A model generated the notes under the pieces. The model did no database searches. It saw only the letters and a program-made list of their open reading frames with translations, and was not told the origin of the DNA. A stretch of 64,000 nt of DNA from Methylorubrum populi (GTDB taxonomy: Bacteria > Pseudomonadota > Alphaproteobacteria > Rhizobiales > Beijerinckiaceae): contig NZ_AP014809.1 of NCBI RefSeq assembly GCF_002355515.1, forward strand, positions 496,001 to 560,000, given 5' to 3'. The position numbers were made by a program, and so were the translations under genes. The number at the start of each line of letters is the position of its first letter. The stretch's first letter is position 1. Positions 7,828 to 16,620 of this stretch are shown one piece after another.

Positions 7828-7926
7828 GTCGTAACCACCAGGATCGTCGGGCTGGAAACGCGGAGTGTTCGAGAGCACGGGTCCGGGAATGTGGCGGAGA
7901 CTCCCTCCGTCTCCGCCACCTATTTT
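7828..7926 (+). ncRNA. Candidate small non-coding RNA
   Basis: A stretch of about 100 bases lies between a promoter-like sequence and a strong intrinsic terminator, with no plausible protein gene. The terminator hairpin loop displays TCCCTCC, complementary to a Shine-Dalgarno sequence, a feature of several alphaproteobacterial trans-acting small RNAs. It was checked as a tRNA because it ends near CTCCGCCACC, but no proper T-arm or cloverleaf fits. The 5' end is a guess from the promoter. Expression is unproven. Confidence 0.35.
7891..7926 (+). terminator. Strong intrinsic terminator
   Basis: GTGGCGGAGAC (7891-7901) and GTCTCCGCCAC (7909-7919) form a perfect 11-base-pair stem with the loop TCCCTCC. 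The run TATTTTT follows directly. It points along the plus strand, where no protein gene precedes it. Confidence 0.85.
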
Positions 7927-7950
7927 TCTCTACATTGAAATTCCTTTTGG

Positions 7951-7976
7951 AAGGCGCCGTCAGGGTGCCTTTTTTG
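7951..7976 (+). terminator. Second tandem intrinsic terminator
   Basis: AAGGCGCC (7951-7958) pairs with GGTGCCTT (7964-7971) around a five-base loop, with one G-T pair, followed by TTTTTT. It lies 31 bases after the first terminator and has the same direction. The pair may insulate the hemN region from upstream transcription. Confidence 0.7.
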
Positions 7977-8162
7977 CGTTTGTGGATCTGTTGGGCGCTC
8001 CTTCGGCCGCAGCCTCATTACCGAAATCTGATGGCGAAGGTCAGGTCGACGGCGCTGTTGCGAACGGTCTTCCCCGAGATGCCGGCAATACGGTGGAAGC
8101 GGCCCGAGCCGCGCGCCGTCGAACACGCGGCCGCGGTCGGCTTTGAAGCCCTCGACGCTCGA

Positions 8163-9515
8163 TCAGGCGGCGCGACTGTGCTCGGCAGGGGATGTGCCGA
8201 GATGCGCGTCGAAGAGAGCCGCGACGTTGCGGACGAAGGATCTCGCCTCCTCCGGGATGCTCAGCGTGCTGCCCTCAAGCCTGACCAGACCGTGCTCCTC
8301 AAGGAGGCACAATCGTGGAAGGGAGGCCAGCAGGGTCTCTGGGTCGTGACCGTGGGACCGGGAGACTGCACCGACATCGACGACGAAATCGCACATGATC
8401 CGTTCGATCAGCGCCGCTCGCAATCGGTCGTCCGGCGTCAGGGCATAGCCCTTGAGCGTGGCGAGTTCGCCCCGGCCGACGCGCTCGGCGTAGGCGCGCA
8501 GCACCGGCTCGTTCTGCACGTAGCCCTGCGGAAGCCGGCCGATGGCCGAGGCGCCGAAGCCGATCAGAACCTCGCTGGAATCCGTGGTGTAGCCCTGGAA
8601 GTTGCGGCGAAGTTCGCCTTTCCGATGCGCGACCGCCATCGGGTCGTCCAGCCGGGCAAAGTGATCGAGACCGATCCGCCGATAGCCGGCCCGCATCAGC
8701 TCTTCGGCGATCGCGTCCGCCTGCTCCCGCCGGGCGGCCCCGTCGGGCAGCATCGCCTCGTCGATCCGGCGCTGATGCTTCTTGAAGCTGGGGACGTGCG
8801 CGTAACCGAACACGGCGAGGCGGTCGGGCTCCAGCGCCAGGCATTGTCGCACCGTCTCGAGGCAGGACGCCACGCTCTGATGCGGCAGGCCGTAGATCAG
8901 ATCGAGATTGATCCCGCGCAGGCCGGCCGCTCTCAGCCCGCGAATGGCGGTTTCGGTGACGGCGTAGTCCTGACGGCGGCGGATCGCCTCCTGTACGACC
9001 GGGTCGAAGCTCTGAACACCGAGGCTCGCCCGCGTGACACCGGCCTCGCCGAGCGCGCGCAGCATCGCGGGCGCGAGCGTGCGCGGATCGATCTCGACCG
9101 CGATCTCAGCGTCCGGATCGACGGCGAAGCGATCACGCAGAAGCGCGATGAGAGCACGGAAGGCTTCGGGCGCCATGATGGTGGGCGTGCCGCCACCGAA
9201 ATGAAGGTGATGCACCGACAGCCGATGTTCGAGGTGCCGCGCCACCACGTCCACCTCGCGCCTGAGCGCCGCGAGATACTCCTCGATCGGTGCATCGTGC
9301 TGGGTGATGTGCGTGTGGCAACCGCAGTACCAGCACATCGAGCGGCAGAACGGAACGTGCAGGTAAAGGGACGCCGCCGCCTCCGCCGGGATCGCGCGCA
9401 GCCATCCGGCATAGGTCGCAGGGTCGATGGAACCGGTGAAGTGCGGGCTGGCCGGATAGCTGGTGTAGCGGGGCAGCCGCTCGTCTCCGTAGCGAGCCTT
9501 CCATTCTTCCCGCAT
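8163..9515 (-). CDS. hemN: Oxygen-independent coproporphyrinogen III oxidase
   Basis: The 450-residue radical-SAM enzyme oxidatively decarboxylates coproporphyrinogen III to protoporphyrinogen IX when oxygen is scarce. The cluster motif VPFCRSMCWYCGCHT holds CX3CX2C and the extra Cys typical of HemN. RYTSYP near the start, HFGGGTPT, SLGVQSFD, NLDLIYGLP and RNFQGYTT are all family signatures, which separates it from the HemW at 52141. I chose ATG 9515; a GTG 14 codons upstream is less likely. An FNR/FixK-type box about 80 bases upstream suggests low-oxygen induction. Confidence 0.93.
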   Translation of the reverse strand: MREEWKARYGDERLPRYTSYPASPHFTGSIDPATYAGWLRAIPAEAAASLYLHVPFCRSMCWYCGCHTHITQHDAPIEEYLAALRREVDVVARHLEHRLSVHHLHFGGGTPTIMAPEAFRALIALLRDRFAVDPDAEIAVEIDPRTLAPAMLRALGEAGVTRASLGVQSFDPVVQEAIRRRQDYAVTETAIRGLRAAGLRGINLDLIYGLPHQSVASCLETVRQCLALEPDRLAVFGYAHVPSFKKHQRRIDEAMLPDGAARREQADAIAEELMRAGYRRIGLDHFARLDDPMAVAHRKGELRRNFQGYTTDSSEVLIGFGASAIGRLPQGYVQNEPVLRAYAERVGRGELATLKGYALTPDDRLRAALIERIMCDFVVDVGAVSRSHGHDPETLLASLPRLCLLEEHGLVRLEGSTLSIPEEARSFVRNVAALFDAHLGTSPAEHSRAA

Positions 9516-9593
9516 GCGCGCCGCTCTCCGGTGAGATCGGGCGGCCCGTGCCGCCACGGGCGCAGGCTTAAGGGCCCGCCTCCCCCGTCGGCT

Positions 9594-9607
9594 TTGATGT
9601 GGCTCAA
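9594..9607. promoter_or_regulatory. FNR/FixK-type operator upstream of hemN
   Basis: TTGAT-GTGG-CTCAA differs at one base from the consensus TTGAT-N4-ATCAA recognised by FNR and FixK-type regulators. It lies 79 bases before the hemN start, a normal place for activation. hemN genes are commonly under such control, so the context supports the site. It sits 10 bases from the end of dcd. Confidence 0.55.
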
Positions 9608-9617
9608 CCCCTCCGGC

Positions 9618-10733
9618 TCAGACGGCCGGCATCGGCTCGGGCGCGAAATGCTTCGAGAGCTTGAGGCCCTGCGCCTGATAGTTCGAGCCGGCCCCCGCGC
9701 CGTAGAGAGTCGCCGGCCGCTCCAGCATGCGCTCGTAGACGAGGCGCCCGACGATCTGGCCGTCCTCCAGCAGGAACGGGACGTCGCGGGAGCGAACCTC
9801 CAGGACGGCGCGGGCACCGGCGCCGCCCGCCTCGCTGAGACCGAAGCCGGGATCGAAGAAGCCGGCATAATGAACGCGGAACTCGCCGACGAGGGGATCG
9901 AACGGCACCATCTCCGCCGCGTGGTCGGCGGGCACCCGCACCGCCTCCTTCGAGGCCAGGATGTAGAACTGGCCGGGATCGAGGATCAGTGTGCGGCTGC
10001 CGTCGGCAGGCAGCGGCTCCCAGAAGTCGCGGGTGCGGTGGCCGCGCGGCCGGTCCACGTCGATCAGCCCGGTATGGCGCTTGGCCCGGTAGCCGATCAG
10101 CCCGTCGAAGCCCGAGAGGTCGACGGAGACGGGCACACCGCCCTGGAGCGAGGGGGTCACCGCATCGATCAGCGGATCGCTGGCATGCAGCGCGGCGAGT
10201 TCGGCCTCCCGCAGCCGCGGGTCGCCCTGGCGGAAGCGGATCTGCGACAGGCGCGAACCGGTCCGCACCCGCACCGGAAACGTCCGCGGCGAGATCTCGG
10301 CGTAGAGCCGGCCGGCATAGCCCGCCTCGATCTGGTCGAAGGCGCTGGCCCGGTCGGTGATGACGCGGGTGAACACGTCGATGCGTCCGGTCGAGCTTTT
10401 CGGGTTGGCGCTGGCACTCAGTTCGCCGGGCAGCGCCAGCGTCTCCTGAAGCTCGGCGATGTAGACGCAGCCCGTCTCCAGCACCGCGCCCTGGGTCAGG
10501 TCGATCTCGTGCAGGGCGAAGGCCTCGACGCAGGCCGCGACCGAACGCCCGCTGCCGGGCAGGAAGCTCGTTCGCACCCGGTAGGCACGGGTGCCGAGCC
10601 GCAGGTCGAGGCTCGCGGGCTGGATCTGATCGGCGGCATAGGCGGTCGCCGGGCGGATCGCCCCGGCCTCCGTCAGCGCCGTGATGGCCTGCGCCGGCAG
10701 GATGCCGGATGCTGCCGGCACGTCTCCGCTCAT
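9618..10733 (-). CDS. dcd: 2'-deoxycytidine 5'-triphosphate deaminase, long form
   Basis: The 371-residue protein converts dCTP to dUTP and ammonia, feeding dTTP synthesis. It is about twice the length of E. coli Dcd and matches the long alphaproteobacterial form, apparently with two dUTPase/Dcd-like halves. IQPASLDLRLG, NPKSSTGRIDVFTRV and GYAGRLYAEI occur in the first half and FYILASKEAVRVP, FDPGFG and EVRSRDVPFLLEDGQ in the second. ATG 10733 is chosen because it overlaps the stop of the upstream membrane gene as ATGA, implying translational coupling. Confidence 0.88.
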   Translation of the reverse strand: MSGDVPAASGILPAQAITALTEAGAIRPATAYAADQIQPASLDLRLGTRAYRVRTSFLPGSGRSVAACVEAFALHEIDLTQGAVLETGCVYIAELQETLALPGELSASANPKSSTGRIDVFTRVITDRASAFDQIEAGYAGRLYAEISPRTFPVRVRTGSRLSQIRFRQGDPRLREAELAALHASDPLIDAVTPSLQGGVPVSVDLSGFDGLIGYRAKRHTGLIDVDRPRGHRTRDFWEPLPADGSRTLILDPGQFYILASKEAVRVPADHAAEMVPFDPLVGEFRVHYAGFFDPGFGLSEAGGAGARAVLEVRSRDVPFLLEDGQIVGRLVYERMLERPATLYGAGAGSNYQAQGLKLSKHFAPEPMPAV

Positions 10734-11221
10734 CGTCCCGTCCCCTCGCCTCTCTTCTTCGCCTCGGCCGCGGCGCGCTCGGCGGCCTCGATCACGACGA
10801 CCATCCGCGCCAGTGCTAGCCGGGCGCAGGCCCCCATTGCGACGAGGCCGGCCAGCGCGCTCGCCAGCAGCGGGAACAGCTCGGGCCGCAGACCCGCGGC
10901 CACGGCCACCACCGCGGCACCGATCCAAGTCGCGTTCCCGAGCACCAGCATCGGCGAGGGGAGGCCACGGAACTCAGTCTCGACCCCGGTCCGCTGCCGG
11001 ACCGCCCGCGCCACGATCCGCGCGGCCGCGTCGAGGCCGAGCGCAAGGACCAGCGCCAGCGCAGGCCACCGGTTCTGATCCGGATTGCCGTAGGCGAAAA
11101 ACAAGGCGAGGCCGAGCGTCAGGACGATGCCGAGCGCCGTGCCGGCCGTGAACCGCGCGCGGTCAGGCCGCGCGGTCTGCGAGGCTCCCTGCAAGCCTTC
11201 CCGGTGCGAAGCGTTCGGCAC
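10730..11221 (-). CDS. Hypothetical membrane protein co-transcribed with dcd
   Basis: The 163-residue protein has a short polar N-terminus and about four hydrophobic stretches: TALGIVLTLGLALFFAYG, WPALALVLALGLDAAA, LGNATWIGAAVVAVAAGL and LLASALAGLVAMGA. A basic and acidic C-terminal tail (AAERAAAEAKKRGEG) follows. I do not recognise a family. The start is taken as GTG 11221; a longer form from 11329 would add residues that overlap the likely apaG promoter region. Its last four bases overlap the dcd start, so the two are probably made together, but a shared function is not evident. Confidence 0.6.
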   Translation of the reverse strand: MPNASHREGLQGASQTARPDRARFTAGTALGIVLTLGLALFFAYGNPDQNRWPALALVLALGLDAAARIVARAVRQRTGVETEFRGLPSPMLVLGNATWIGAAVVAVAAGLRPELFPLLASALAGLVAMGACARLALARMVVVIEAAERAAAEAKKRGEGTGR

Positions 11222-11346
11222 GTGGTCTGCGGCCTCCGCCCACCGTAGGATACCGTGATTGACGAGGTTTCTGGCGCCACGTACCACGGCGCGTCGCAGA
11301 TGTCGCGATGCGGCCTGCGCGCCGTCCACGGAGATGCTTTCACGCG

Positions 11347-11739
11347 ATGTACAAGGCCGAGACGCGCGGCATCACGGTGACGGTGGAGCCCCGGTTCGTC
11401 GAGGAGGAGTCCTCGCCGGGGGAGAGCCGCTACTTCTTCGCCTACACCGTCGAGATCGTGAACAACGGCAGCGAGCAGGTGCAGCTCCGCTCGCGCCACT
11501 GGCGGATCATCGACGGGCGCGGCGCCTGCCAGGAGGTGCGCGGCGCGGGCGTCGTCGGCAAGCAGCCGGTGCTGGAGCCGGGCGAGTCGTTCAGCTACAC
11601 CAGCGGTTGTCCGCTGACCACGCCCGACGGCCTGATGGCCGGCAGCTACACGATGTCGACGATCGGCGGCGAGAGCTTCGAGGCGGAGATTCCGGCCTTC
11701 TCGCTGGACTCGCCCCACATGCGCCGCGTGGTCCATTGA
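11347..11739 (+). CDS. apaG: ApaG protein
   Basis: This 130-residue protein is a single FN3-like beta-sandwich domain. It matches ApaG in length and motifs: [10 protein letters not shown] near the start, [39 protein letters not shown] and YTSGCPL. Genetic work in enterobacteria linked ApaG to cobalt and magnesium efflux, but its biochemistry is unresolved. ATG 11347 gives the usual length. Its stop overlaps the TTG start of argE, so expression of the two is likely coupled. Confidence 0.9.
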   Translation: MYKAETRGITVTVEPRFVEEESSPGESRYFFAYTVEIVNNGSEQVQLRSRHWRIIDGRGACQEVRGAGVVGKQPVLEPGESFSYTSGCPLTTPDGLMAGSYTMSTIGGESFEAEIPAFSLDSPHMRRVVH

Positions 11740-12911
11740 CGGCGCCGGCGGGCGGCACGCGCTTCACGCCGCTGCAGCTTCTCGAGCGGCTCGTCGCGTT
11801 CGACACCGAGAGCTCGAAATCGAACCTCGCCCTGATCGACTTCGTGGCCGGCTACCTCGACGGCTGGGGCGTTCCCCATGTGCGGGTGCCGAATGCGAGC
11901 GGTGACAAGGCCGCGCTGTTCGTGACCCTCGGACCGATGATCGACGGCGGCATCGTGCTGTCCGGCCATACCGACGTGGTGCCGGTAACGGGACAGGCCT
12001 GGACCAGCGACCCCTTCTCCCTCCGCGTCGCCGATGGCCGCGCCTACGGAAGGGGCGCCGTCGATATGAAGGCGTTCGACGCCCTCGCCCTCGCCCTGGT
12101 GCCGGCGGCCCTCGAAGCCGGACTGACGCGGCCGATCCACATCCTGCTCTCCTACGACGAGGAGACCACCTGCCTCGGAGTCGCCGACACCATCGCCCGC
12201 TTCGGCGCGGATCTGCCGCGGCCGGGTGCGGTGATCGTCGGCGAGCCGACCGGGATGCAGGTGGCCGATGCGCACAAGAGCGTCGTGACCTACAACACCA
12301 CCGTGCACGGTCATGCGGCGCATTCGGCCAAGCCGATGCTCGGCGCCAACGCGGTGATGGCGGCGGCTGACCTGATCGCGGAACTGAACCGCATCGCCGA
12401 TGCCATGGTGGCCCGCGGCGACGCCTCCGGCCGGTTCGACCCGCCGAACACCACGGTCCATGTCGGCGTGATCGAGGGCGGCACCGCGCGCAACATCCTG
12501 CCGAAGCTCTGCACCTTCCAGTGGGAGTTCCGTGGGCTACCCGACCTCGACATGGCCGAGATCCCCGCCCTGTTCGCGGCGGCCTGCGAACGGGTCACGC
12601 GGGAACGCCTCAACCGCCACGGCGATTACGGGCGCATCGAGACGGTGGAGGAGGTGTCGGTGCCGGGACTCGCGCCCGAGCCCGGTTCGGAAGCCGAGCG
12701 GCTGGCCCTGCGCCTCGCCGGTCGCAACGCCACGATCACCGTGCCCTACGCCACCGAGGCCGGACGCTTCCAGCGCGCGGGCCTCCCGACCGTGGTGTGC
12801 GGTCCCGGCTCGATCGATCAGGCGCATCAGCCGGACGAGTTCATCACCCTGGACGAACTCGCCCGCGGCGAGGCCTTCATGCGCCGGCTGGTTGAGGCCT
12901 GCGCGAACTGA
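11736..12911 (+). CDS. argE: Acetylornithine deacetylase, ArgE type
   Basis: The 391-residue M20-family zinc hydrolase removes the acetyl group from N-acetylornithine to give ornithine for arginine synthesis. SGHTDVVPV supplies a metal-binding His and Asp, [11 protein letters not shown] the bridging Asp, and YDEETTCLG the catalytic Glu pair. [12 protein letters not shown] and YATEAGRFQ complete the family pattern. The probable start is TTG 11736, whose last two bases are part of the apaG stop (TTGA). No ATG lies near the expected N-terminus [16 protein letters not shown] related desuccinylase activity cannot be excluded. Confidence 0.88.
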   Translation: MTAPAGGTRFTPLQLLERLVAFDTESSKSNLALIDFVAGYLDGWGVPHVRVPNASGDKAALFVTLGPMIDGGIVLSGHTDVVPVTGQAWTSDPFSLRVADGRAYGRGAVDMKAFDALALALVPAALEAGLTRPIHILLSYDEETTCLGVADTIARFGADLPRPGAVIVGEPTGMQVADAHKSVVTYNTTVHGHAAHSAKPMLGANAVMAAADLIAELNRIADAMVARGDASGRFDPPNTTVHVGVIEGGTARNILPKLCTFQWEFRGLPDLDMAEIPALFAAACERVTRERLNRHGDYGRIETVEEVSVPGLAPEPGSEAERLALRLAGRNATITVPYATEAGRFQRAGLPTVVCGPGSIDQAHQPDEFITLDELARGEAFMRRLVEACAN

Positions 12912-12921
12912 CGCCGAAGCG

Positions 12922-13842
12922 ATGATCGTCCGTCCCCGTCCCGGCCTTCTGACGATCCTGTTCGCCATGCGCGGCTCGATCCTGCCGAAGGTCGCGCCGC
13001 AGGTCATCGCAATCGCCGCGCTGTCCTTCCTTGTCGTCGCAGTCGAGCAGCGGCACGCCGAGTGGTTTCCCGTCACCGCCGGCATCGGGCCCTTCACCCT
13101 GGTCGGCCTCGCGCTGTCGATCTTCCTGAGCTTCCGCAACGGCGCCTGCTACGACCGCTGGTGGGAGGCGCGGCGCGCTTGGGGCAGCCTGATCGTCGAG
13201 ATGCGCGGCCTCGCCCGGCTCCTGCCGGCCCTGCTGCCCGAGCCCGAGCACGAGGCCCTGCGCCGCCGCGCCCTGCGCCGGGCGGCTGGCTTCGCCCATG
13301 CCCTGCATGCCCGCCTGCGCGGACTCGACGAGGCGCAGGCGCTCGCGCCCTGGCTGCCGCCCGAGGATCTCGCCGCGCTCGAGAGGCGACCAAGCGGAGC
13401 CGACGCGGCGCTGACCGGCCTGACGCGGGATCTCGTCGAGGCGACGAGGGCCGGCACGCTCAGCGACATCCTGTTCGCGAGCCTGGAGCACAAGATCGCC
13501 AACTTGTCCGCGATCCAGGCCACGTGCGAGCGCATCCACGGGACGCCGCTGCCCTTCGCCTACACGCTTCTGCTCTACCGCACCGCTTGGCTCTACTGCC
13601 TGCTGCTGCCGTTCGGGCTGGCCGGATCGCTCGGCTGGTCGACCCCGATCATCGCCGCGCTCGTGGCCTACGCCTTCTTCGGTCTCGACGCGCTCGGCGA
13701 CGAGCTGGAGGAGCCGTTCGGCACCGACGCCAACGACCTGCCCCTCGACGCCCTGCTGCACGCCGCCGACGCGGCGATCCTCGACGCACTCGGCGAGACC
13801 GGGCCCGAGCCGCCGAAGGCCGATCGGTTCATGCTCCGATAG
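12922..13842 (+). CDS. Bestrophin-family (UPF0187/YneE-like) channel protein
   Basis: The 306-residue protein has hydrophobic helices near residues 25-45 and 50-70, then the family signature RNGACYDRWWEARRAWG. A helical region rich in Arg and Ala follows, and two further membrane segments appear around YTLLLYRTAWLYCLLLPFGL and STPIIAALVAYAFFGLDALG. Bacterial members form pentameric channels, mostly cation-selective. The DELEEPFG motif near the C-terminus also fits. It follows argE by 10 bases in the same direction, so it is probably in that operon, though no metabolic link is apparent. Confidence 0.87.
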   Translation: MIVRPRPGLLTILFAMRGSILPKVAPQVIAIAALSFLVVAVEQRHAEWFPVTAGIGPFTLVGLALSIFLSFRNGACYDRWWEARRAWGSLIVEMRGLARLLPALLPEPEHEALRRRALRRAAGFAHALHARLRGLDEAQALAPWLPPEDLAALERRPSGADAALTGLTRDLVEATRAGTLSDILFASLEHKIANLSAIQATCERIHGTPLPFAYTLLLYRTAWLYCLLLPFGLAGSLGWSTPIIAALVAYAFFGLDALGDELEEPFGTDANDLPLDALLHAADAAILDALGETGPEPPKADRFMLR

Positions 13843-13930
13843 GGGCAAGCCCGATCCGCCGGATCATCGGAGGCCCGGGGGGGAGCGGCGGACGCTCGGT
13901 TTATCCGCCATGAAAGTCTGCTTCACGGCC

Positions 13931-14233
13931 TCAGCCGAGAAAGTGCCTGAGAAGCCCGGCCGCTGCGACACCGATCAGAACCGTGGCCAGAAGGGGCAAG
14001 CGCGTGGCCGCCACCAGCGTGACCGCCAGTGCGATCAGGTCGGCCGGTCGATCCGCCACGAAGGACGGCGCGATCACGGCGATCAGCACGCAGCCGGGCG
14101 CGGCGTCCAGCACCGCGGTCGTGCGGGCACTCAAGGTGCGGTCGCGCAGGGCAACGTAGCCGAGGATGCGCGTCAGGTACGTGACCAGAGCCATCAGGGC
14201 GATGGTGAGGAGTGTGGTCGCCTGGATCATCAT
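13931..14233 (-). CDS. azlD: AzlD-family branched-chain amino acid exporter subunit
   Basis: This 100-residue membrane protein matches AzlD, the small partner of the AzlC exporter. It has about four hydrophobic helices, with TYLTRILGYVAL near residue 20, where the family has a conserved RxxG pattern, and LDAAPGCVLIAVIAP in the middle. The ATG shares one base with the azlC stop, the usual coupling for this pair. Because azlC is frameshifted, the exporter may not be functional even though this frame is intact. The gene ends against the bestrophin gene on the other strand. Confidence 0.88.
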   Translation of the reverse strand: MMIQATTLLTIALMALVTYLTRILGYVALRDRTLSARTTAVLDAAPGCVLIAVIAPSFVADRPADLIALAVTLVAATRLPLLATVLIGVAAAGLLRHFLG

Positions 14234-14954
14234 CACTTGCCCGCCTGCAGGTAGGCCCAGGCCACGCCGGAGAGCGCGCCGGCGGCGACGTGCCAAGCGC
14301 CCGGCACGAGCAGGTGCACGGCGGCGGCGACCACAAGGCTCACCAGCCAGGGCGCAGCCGCCCTCGCCCCTTCCAAATTCCGCGCAGCAGCACGAGGAAG
14401 ACGGCCGGGAACGCCATGTCGAACCCGTAGAGGGTGATGTCTCCGATCGTCGGCCCGACCAGGGCACCGAGCGCCGTGAAGCTGATCCATGTGAGATACA
14501 GCCCGGCGGAGACGCCGAGATAGTAGGGGAGACTGAATCCGCCTGCGCGCCGCTTGGCATCGGCCAATCCCATGGCCCAGCTCTCGTCACACATGAAGAA
14601 CAGGGCCGGGAAGGCGCGGCGCTTGGGCAGGCTGCGCAGGTGCGGGGCGAACGCGGCCCCCATCAGCAGGTGACGGCTGTTCACCAGAAATGTCATCGCC
14701 ACGATCAGCAGGACGTGCGGCGGCGAGGTCCATAGCTCGACGGCGGCGAACTCCGAGCCACCGCCGAAGTTCAGGCCGGTCATCAGCGGCACCTCGACCG
14801 GGCTGAGCCCTTTCTGGGCGGCCTGTGCTCCCAGCACCAGGGCGAACGGCACGAAGCCGATCATCACCGGCAGCGCGGCGGTCGCGCCGCGCAGCAGTTC
14901 AGAGCTGCGACCGGCGCTCGTCGTTCCTGTGATGCTCATATCCAAGGCTGTCAT
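14233..14954 (-). pseudogene. azlC: azlC, branched-chain amino acid exporter, frameshifted
   Basis: From ATG 14954, preceded by AAGGAGG, the frame encodes a typical AzlC: GFVPFALVLGAQAAQKG, NFGGGSEFAAVEL, MTFLVNSRHLLMGA and FMCDESWA. After LLRGIWKGRG it runs into a stop at 14340. The missing C-terminus is present in another frame as AAPWLVSLVVAAAV, PGAWHVAAGAL and AYLQAGK, ending at the azlD start. Restoring one G in the GGGG run near 14366-14372 joins the frames. This is either a real one-base deletion, phase variation at a homopolymer, or a sequencing error. Confidence 0.8.
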
Positions 14955-15080
14955 GGGCTGCCTCCTTCTCGAGGCAATATGCGCCGTCTCCCTCGGTAGT
15001 TGGTTGCGTTTTGTCGCGGCCCGAACGGCATCGACGCAACGTGATTGCGAGACGGCGTTCTTCAAGGGCATTCTGTGCCA

Positions 15081-15545
15081 ATGGAACTCGATGCCATCGA
15101 TCGGCGCATCCTGCGCGCGCTTCAACGCGACGGCCGGCTGCAGAACGTGGACCTCGCGCAGGAGGTGGGGCTGTCCCCATCCCCCTGTCTCCGGCGCGTT
15201 CGGCGGCTGGAAGAGGCCGGGGTGATCGAGCGCTATGCCGCGATGCTCGACCCAGCCAAGATCGGCTTCAGCATGACGATTTTCGCCCGGATCTGGCTCA
15301 CGGGACAGGATCAGGACACCGTCAGCGCATTCGTCGGCGCAATCCAGGAGCTACCCCAGGTCGCGGAATGCTACCTGATGGCGGGCGACTGCGATTTCCT
15401 GATCCGTGTGATGGTCAGCGATCTCGACGCCTACCGGCGCTTTCAGGTCGAACACTTGGCGCGGATCGAAGGTGTCCGCAGCATCAAGACCGACATCTCG
15501 ATGCAGACGGTCAAACAATCGGCTGCACTCCCGATCCAACCCTGA
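15081..15545 (+). CDS. Lrp/AsnC-family transcriptional regulator
   Basis: The 154-residue protein has the Lrp layout. An N-terminal helix-turn-helix spans about residues 2-50 (LDAIDRRILRALQRDGRL, then EVGLSPSPCLRRVRRLEEAG). A C-terminal RAM domain for effector binding and oligomerisation follows (VAECYLMAGDCDFLIRVMV). It is divergent from azlCD across 126 bases, the standard arrangement for local regulators such as AzlB, so it probably controls azlCD in response to an amino acid. ATG 15081 is favoured; upstream in-frame residues are not family-like. Confidence 0.88.
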   Translation: MELDAIDRRILRALQRDGRLQNVDLAQEVGLSPSPCLRRVRRLEEAGVIERYAAMLDPAKIGFSMTIFARIWLTGQDQDTVSAFVGAIQELPQVAECYLMAGDCDFLIRVMVSDLDAYRRFQVEHLARIEGVRSIKTDISMQTVKQSAALPIQP

Positions 15546-15657
15546 CATTGCCGATCGCCAGGACGGTTGCGCCGCCTCGTCCCGCTAAGCGCCGCCGTCA
15601 GTGCCGTGCGGCGTCCCGCGCGGCCCGTTGCACCGCCGGGCGCACGGTGCGCGATCG

Positions 15658-16536
15658 TCAGGGCGCGGATCCGGGCTTGGGGCTCTGGCCCTCCACATCC
15701 GGCGCGACCTGCCCGAAGTTCAGCACCGAAACCAGCGTCACGCCGCCGACCACGTTGCCGAGCAGTGTCGGCACGAAGAACCCGGTCAGATACTTCGCGA
15801 AATCAATCTCACCGGTGGCGACGAGGTAGTAGGCGTCGACCGAGCCGGCGACGATATGGGCAAGCCCGCACATCGAGACGAGCCACGTCATCAAAATGAT
15901 GATGAAGGGCGCCGCCGAGCCCGTGGCCGGCAGGATCCACACCATCAGCGCGATCAGCCAGCCCGCGAACACCGCCTTGATCACCGTGGTCCAGAACGGG
16001 TCCTCGACGGTGTGACGGCTGATCTCGGCGAAGGCTTCCCGCACCTCCGGCTTGAACGCGTCGGTATGGGCGAGCACCGAGGCGATGAGGATGGTCGCCA
16101 GGATGTTGGCGACGAGCACGATGGTCCAGAGCCGCACCACGCGCATCAAGGCGCCGAAGGTCCGCTCGGTCAGGAGCGGCAGAATCGGCGTGACGGTGTT
16201 CTCGGTAAAGAGCTGCTGGCGCCCGAGCACGACGATGAGGAAGCCGACCGAGTAGCCGATGCTGAGGACGAGTTCGGCCCAGGGTTCGTGCGGCAGATGT
16301 CCCTTCAGCACCCCGGGGACGATCAGCGAAAATCCCATGGTGAGACCGGCCGAGAATGCCGAGAGCGCGAGCGCCAGCGTCGTGCGCCGCATCTCCTCCT
16401 CGCCCTCGCGCCGGATGATCTCGTGCAGGATCAGCGCGTCCGGGCGGTGGGCCTTCTCGACCTGGGCGTCGTCCTTCTCGCGCGTGTGAGCCCCGTGCGT
16501 CTCGGTTTCTTCGTGCGAACGAATTTCCTCAGACAT
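15658..16536 (-). CDS. Formate/nitrite transporter family protein, YfdC-like
   Basis: The 292-residue protein has a charged N-terminal tail of about 50 residues followed by six hydrophobic segments. Signatures include FSAGLTMGFSLIVPG, LGRQQLFTENTVTPILP and SAAPFIIILMTWLVSMCGLAHIVAGS, here split as SAAPFIIILMTWL and CGLAHIVAGS. These fit the pentameric FNT channels, and the long tail fits the YfdC branch, whose substrate is uncertain. Although a formate dehydrogenase is in this window, it lies 15-20 kb away, so formate transport is only a possibility. ATG 16536 is used. Confidence 0.82.
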   Translation of the reverse strand: MSEEIRSHEETETHGAHTREKDDAQVEKAHRPDALILHEIIRREGEEEMRRTTLALALSAFSAGLTMGFSLIVPGVLKGHLPHEPWAELVLSIGYSVGFLIVVLGRQQLFTENTVTPILPLLTERTFGALMRVVRLWTIVLVANILATILIASVLAHTDAFKPEVREAFAEISRHTVEDPFWTTVIKAVFAGWLIALMVWILPATGSAAPFIIILMTWLVSMCGLAHIVAGSVDAYYLVATGEIDFAKYLTGFFVPTLLGNVVGGVTLVSVLNFGQVAPDVEGQSPKPGSAP

Positions 16537-16620
16537 GCGGGCCTCGGCGGTCGTCTCGTCGCAGCCCAACGTATGGTGCCGCTTGCGCGCTCCCGGCATG
16601 CGGAAAAATTCCGAGCCTCG

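Noticed and set aside
7860..7925. Possible tRNA-Ser ending in CTCCGCCACC
   Set aside because: No GTTCGA-type T-arm lies at the right distance and no cloverleaf fits; the end is better explained as one arm of a perfect terminator stem.
7935..11078. A 1047-codon plus-strand open frame across hemN and dcd
   Set aside because: It lies opposite two clearly recognised genes, and its residues are Arg/Ala/Gly/Pro-rich with no motif. Such antisense frames are expected in GC-rich DNA.
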